Below, piece after piece: positions 5,325 to 8,414 of a stretch of DNA of 8,414 nucleotides. Numbering within the stretch: position 1 is the first letter of the stretch; the number at the start of each line of letters is the position of its first letter. The DNA comes from an uncultured Eubacteriales bacterium (GTDB lineage: Bacteria > Bacillota > Clostridia > Oscillospirales > CAG-272), in the NCBI GenBank assembly GCA_934476315.1, contig CAKSNQ010000057.1, positions 1 through 8,414 of the forward strand, written 5' to 3'. The notes under the pieces are model-generated. The model ran no database searches. It saw nothing but the letters and a program-made list of their open reading frames with translations, and was not told the DNA's origin. A program made the translations under genes and the position numbers.

Positions 5325-6659
5325 ATGACACTGATCGAAAACAACAAAAACGAAAAGGGACAGTATGTCCTCAAATTCCAGGTCGAAAAAGAAATTTTCG
5401 ACGCCGCCGTTGAAAAAGAGTACCGCAAGCAGGTAAAGAGCATGAATATCCCCGGCTTCCGTAAGGGAAAGGCCCCCCGCTCGGTTGTCGAGAGAATGTA
5501 CGGCAAGGGCGTCTTTTATGATGGTGCGTTCAACGCAATTCTTCCCGAGGCGTACACGGATGCGGTCAAAGAAGCGGCACTGGATGTGGTCGGTCAGCCA
5601 GAATTTGATGTTGTCTCCTGCGATGACGGCGGCGTCGTCTTCTCTGCTACCGTCTATATTAAGCCCGAGGTTGAAATCAAGGATTACCTCGGCATTGAGG
5701 CTCACAAGGATGTCGCTCCTGTTACCGAGGAAGAGATTGACAACGAAATCTTCGGTGTGCGCAACCGGAATTCCCGCGAGATCGACATCGAGGATCGCGC
5801 CGCCGAGAACGGCGACACCGCTACGATCGATTTCGAGGGCTTTGCGGACGGTGTTCCGTTCGAGGGCGGAAAAGGAACGGATTACGCGCTTGAGCTTGGC
5901 TCCGGCTCGTTCATTCCCGGCTTTGAAGAGCAGATCGTCGGTCACAAGACGGGCGACAGTTTCGACGTCAACGTGACCTTCCCCAAGGAATACCACGCAG
6001 AGGACCTTGCCGGCAAAGAAGCAGTGTTCAAGGTCACGATCAAGAAGCTCCAGAAGATCGAGCTTCCCGAGCTGGACGATGACTTCGTGAAGGATGTTTC
6101 CGAATTTAACACTGTGGATGAATACCGTGCCGACTGGAAGGCAAAACTGGAGAAGCAGCACGAGTCCCGCGCAAACGCCGCCTTTGAGGATGAGCTGATG
6201 CACGCGCTGATGGATAAGCTGGTCGCGGATATTCCCGAGCCGATGTTCGTGGAGGAGACCGAAAACTTCGTCCGCGACTACGACAACAGACTCCGCATGC
6301 AGGGCATGGATCTCAACACATATTTCAAATATACCGGTCTGACGCTGGAAAAACTGCGTGAGCAGCTCCGCCCGCAGGCAGAAAACCAGGTCAAGTGCCG
6401 CCTTGCTTTGGAAAAGATCGCGTCCCTGGAGAACATTGTTCCCACCGATGCCGAGGTGGAAGAGGAATTTGAAAGCATCGCCAAGGCATATAATATGGAC
6501 GTGGAAAAAGTCAAGGAAATGGTTGCCGCTGACGCGATTATCGCCGACATGAAGGTCAAAAAGGCGATGGAGCTGGTCAAGGAAAAGGCTGTGATCGTTC
6601 CTAAGTCGGAGGAAAAGTCCGAGGCGGAATCCGCAGAAACCGAAAGCACCAATAAATGA
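5325..6659 (+). CDS. tig: Trigger factor (ribosome-associated chaperone and peptidyl-prolyl isomerase)
   Basis: Trigger factor binds the ribosome near the peptide exit tunnel and shields nascent chains. The 444-residue length is normal. The N-terminal ribosome-binding domain contains the signature GFRKGKAP (44-51). A central FKBP-type isomerase domain spans about 155-245, with GDTATIDFEGFADG and GSGSFIPGFEEQ as landmarks. The rest is the alpha-helical chaperone domain, ending in a Glu/Ser-rich acidic tail from about 428. The start at 5325 is supported by AAAGGAG at 5312-5318, six bases away. A strong promoter lies in front and clpP-clpX follow, the usual Firmicutes arrangement. The 482-residue opposite-strand frame over this gene is a codon-bias shadow. 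Confidence 0.97.
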   Translation: MTLIENNKNEKGQYVLKFQVEKEIFDAAVEKEYRKQVKSMNIPGFRKGKAPRSVVERMYGKGVFYDGAFNAILPEAYTDAVKEAALDVVGQPEFDVVSCDDGGVVFSATVYIKPEVEIKDYLGIEAHKDVAPVTEEEIDNEIFGVRNRNSREIDIEDRAAENGDTATIDFEGFADGVPFEGGKGTDYALELGSGSFIPGFEEQIVGHKTGDSFDVNVTFPKEYHAEDLAGKEAVFKVTIKKLQKIELPELDDDFVKDVSEFNTVDEYRADWKAKLEKQHESRANAAFEDELMHALMDKLVADIPEPMFVEETENFVRDYDNRLRMQGMDLNTYFKYTGLTLEKLREQLRPQAENQVKCRLALEKIASLENIVPTDAEVEEEFESIAKAYNMDVEKVKEMVAADAIIADMKVKKAMELVKEKAVIVPKSEEKSEAESAETESTNK

Positions 6660-6665
6660 GAGACA

Positions 6666-6700
6666 AAATTGCCCGGCACACCGAATTTGCCGGGCAATTT
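6666..6700 (+). terminator. Intergenic hairpin between tig and clpP (terminator or attenuator)
   Basis: AAATTGCCCGGC (6666-6677) and GCCGGGCAATTT (6689-6700) are a perfect 12 bp stem around 11 bases, starting six bases after the tig stop. The tail is only ATTT followed by CATC, a poor U-tract, so termination is probably partial. It would lower clpP expression relative to tig while leaving read-through, or protect the tig 3' end. Confidence 0.7.
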
Positions 6701-6763
6701 CATCAAAGAAATCCAAATGAACCAACAGAGAGATATCGCCCGAACGGACAGAAAGGAACTGTT

Positions 6764-7375
6764 ATGATGCAATACGATTTTCCCCTGCGTGATGCCCTCG
6801 TCCCCACCGTCATTGAACAGACGAACCGCGGCGAGCGCGCATACGACATCTATTCCCGGCTTTTGAACGATCGCATTATTTTCCTCGCGGATGAGGTTAA
6901 CGATGTAACGTCGTCGCTTGTCGTGGCACAGCTTCTGTTTCTTGAAGCGCAGGATCCGGACAAGGACATCAGCCTGTATATCAACAGCCCCGGCGGCTCT
7001 GTCACCGCGGGAATGGCGATCTACGACACGATGAATTTTATCAAATGCGATGTGTCGACCATCTGCATCGGTATGGCGGCAAGCATGGGCGCATTTCTGC
7101 TCTCCTCCGGCGCTAAGGGCAAGCGCATTGCCCTGCCGAACAGCGAGATTATGATCCATCAGCCCCTCGGCGGTACCAAGGGTCAGGCGACAGACATCAA
7201 AATTCACGCAGAGGCAATTCTGCGCACGCGAGACAATCTGAACCGTATTCTCGCGGAAAACACAGGACGTCCTGTGGAGGAAATCGCACGGGATACCGAG
7301 CGTGACAACTTCATGACCGCAAAGCAGGCGCTGGAGTACGGTCTGATCGACAAAATCATCGCCAACAGAGACTGA
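6764..7375 (+). CDS. clpP: ATP-dependent Clp protease proteolytic subunit ClpP
   Basis: ClpP is the serine-protease chamber that degrades substrates unfolded and fed in by ClpX or other Clp ATPases. The 203-residue product contains the catalytic triad. Ser107 is in GMAASMGAF, His132 in EIMIHQPLGG and Asp181 in ERDNFMTA. YINSPGGSV (72-80) is the oxyanion-region motif. The start at 6764 is preferred because AAAGGA (6752-6757) lies six bases upstream; an adjacent ATG at 6767 would also serve. The frame stays open back to an ATG at 6656 that overlaps the tig stop, but those 36 extra residues are encoded largely by the terminator-like hairpin and lack family support. No CtsR or CIRCE operator was seen upstream. 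clpX follows after 131 bases. Confidence 0.97.
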   Translation: MMQYDFPLRDALVPTVIEQTNRGERAYDIYSRLLNDRIIFLADEVNDVTSSLVVAQLLFLEAQDPDKDISLYINSPGGSVTAGMAIYDTMNFIKCDVSTICIGMAASMGAFLLSSGAKGKRIALPNSEIMIHQPLGGTKGQATDIKIHAEAILRTRDNLNRILAENTGRPVEEIARDTERDNFMTAKQALEYGLIDKIIANRD

Positions 7376-7462
7376 TTTCAATTCCAACCGATTCCGGTCC
7401 CGCCCATCAAGCGGCGGCGCCGATACCGTTCCAAAAGGGGCGTGCGCGTCCCATATTTCACA

Positions 7463-7506
7463 AGAAAGGAGGCTTTCGCATCCCCGCGAAAGCCGTGGCC
7501 TTAACC

Positions 7507-7509
<3 letters not shown>
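7463..7509 (+). promoter_or_regulatory. Hairpin-bridged ribosome binding site, copy 3 (clpX)
   Basis: AGAAAGGA (7463-7470) runs directly into a perfect 9 bp hairpin. GGCTTTCGC (7471-7479) pairs with GCGAAAGCC (7486-7494) around the loop ATCCCC. GTGG follows at 7495-7498 and the favoured GTG start is at 7507, exactly 12 bases after the hairpin, as in thrC. The last two Gs of the AAGGAGG Shine-Dalgarno lie inside the stem. Without the hairpin the spacing to any canonical in-frame start is too long: 22 or more bases to GTG 7495 and 34 or more to GTG 7507. Confidence 0.65.

Positions 7510-8414
<905 letters not shown>

Noticed and set aside
5277..6725. 482-codon open frame on the minus strand
   Set aside because: It is fully antisense to trigger factor, has no recognisable motif and arises from the codon composition of tig.
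6660..6763. CtsR or CIRCE heat-shock operator before clpP
   Set aside because: Neither the GGTCAAA-type repeat nor the CIRCE inverted repeat was found by eye here or before clpX.
7437..7452. Hairpin GGGGCG-TGCG-CGTCCC between clpP and clpX
   Set aside because: Six pairs including a wobble and no T-run; too weak to call a terminator.

Overview
The window looks like ordinary chromosome of a Gram-positive anaerobe of the class Clostridia, probably an Oscillospirales-type gut bacterium. This is inferred from three things: the order rbgA(ylqF)-rnhB-yraN followed later by tig-clpP-clpX, a DUF1540 cysteine-rich small protein, and strong AGAAAGGA/AAAGGAGG ribosome binding sites in moderately GC-rich DNA. 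No tRNA, rRNA, CRISPR array, transposase or phage gene is visible.

Layout. Positions 1-2349 hold a tight plus-strand operon: the 3' end of the ribosome-assembly GTPase gene rbgA, rnhB (RNase HII), a yraN/UPF0102 gene and an M19 zinc dipeptidase. The first junctions overlap by 4-8 bases. Threonine synthase (thrC) follows after about 110 bases. A short minus-strand gene for a 64-residue DUF1540 protein (4088-4282) converges on thrC, and a hairpin with a T-tract oriented for that gene lies between them. A 165-base divergent intergenic region separates it from a COG1768-like metallophosphoesterase gene (4448-5179). A textbook SigA-type promoter at 5226-5254 then drives tig (trigger factor), followed by clpP and clpX; clpX runs off the right edge. 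These last three form the usual chaperone/protease cluster for folding nascent chains and degrading damaged or tagged proteins.

Main discovery. Three unrelated genes (thrC, the minus-strand DUF1540 gene and clpX) share the same architecture in front of their start codons. Each has the Shine-Dalgarno AGAAAGGA, then immediately an 8-9 bp hairpin whose left arm is nearly identical (GCTTTYGC), then RTGG, and the family-consistent start codon 12-13 bases after the hairpin. The right arms differ but keep pairing, including one C-G to U-A compensatory change, a covarying outer pair and several G-U wobbles, so it looks like a selected RNA structure. The linear distance from Shine-Dalgarno to start (34-36 bases) is too long for normal initiation. 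If the hairpin forms, that distance collapses to about 12-14 bases. I propose a recurrent hairpin-bridged ribosome binding site, or a dispersed palindromic repeat adapted to that use. The other complete genes here (rnhB, yraN, M19, phosphoesterase, tig, clpP) lack it.
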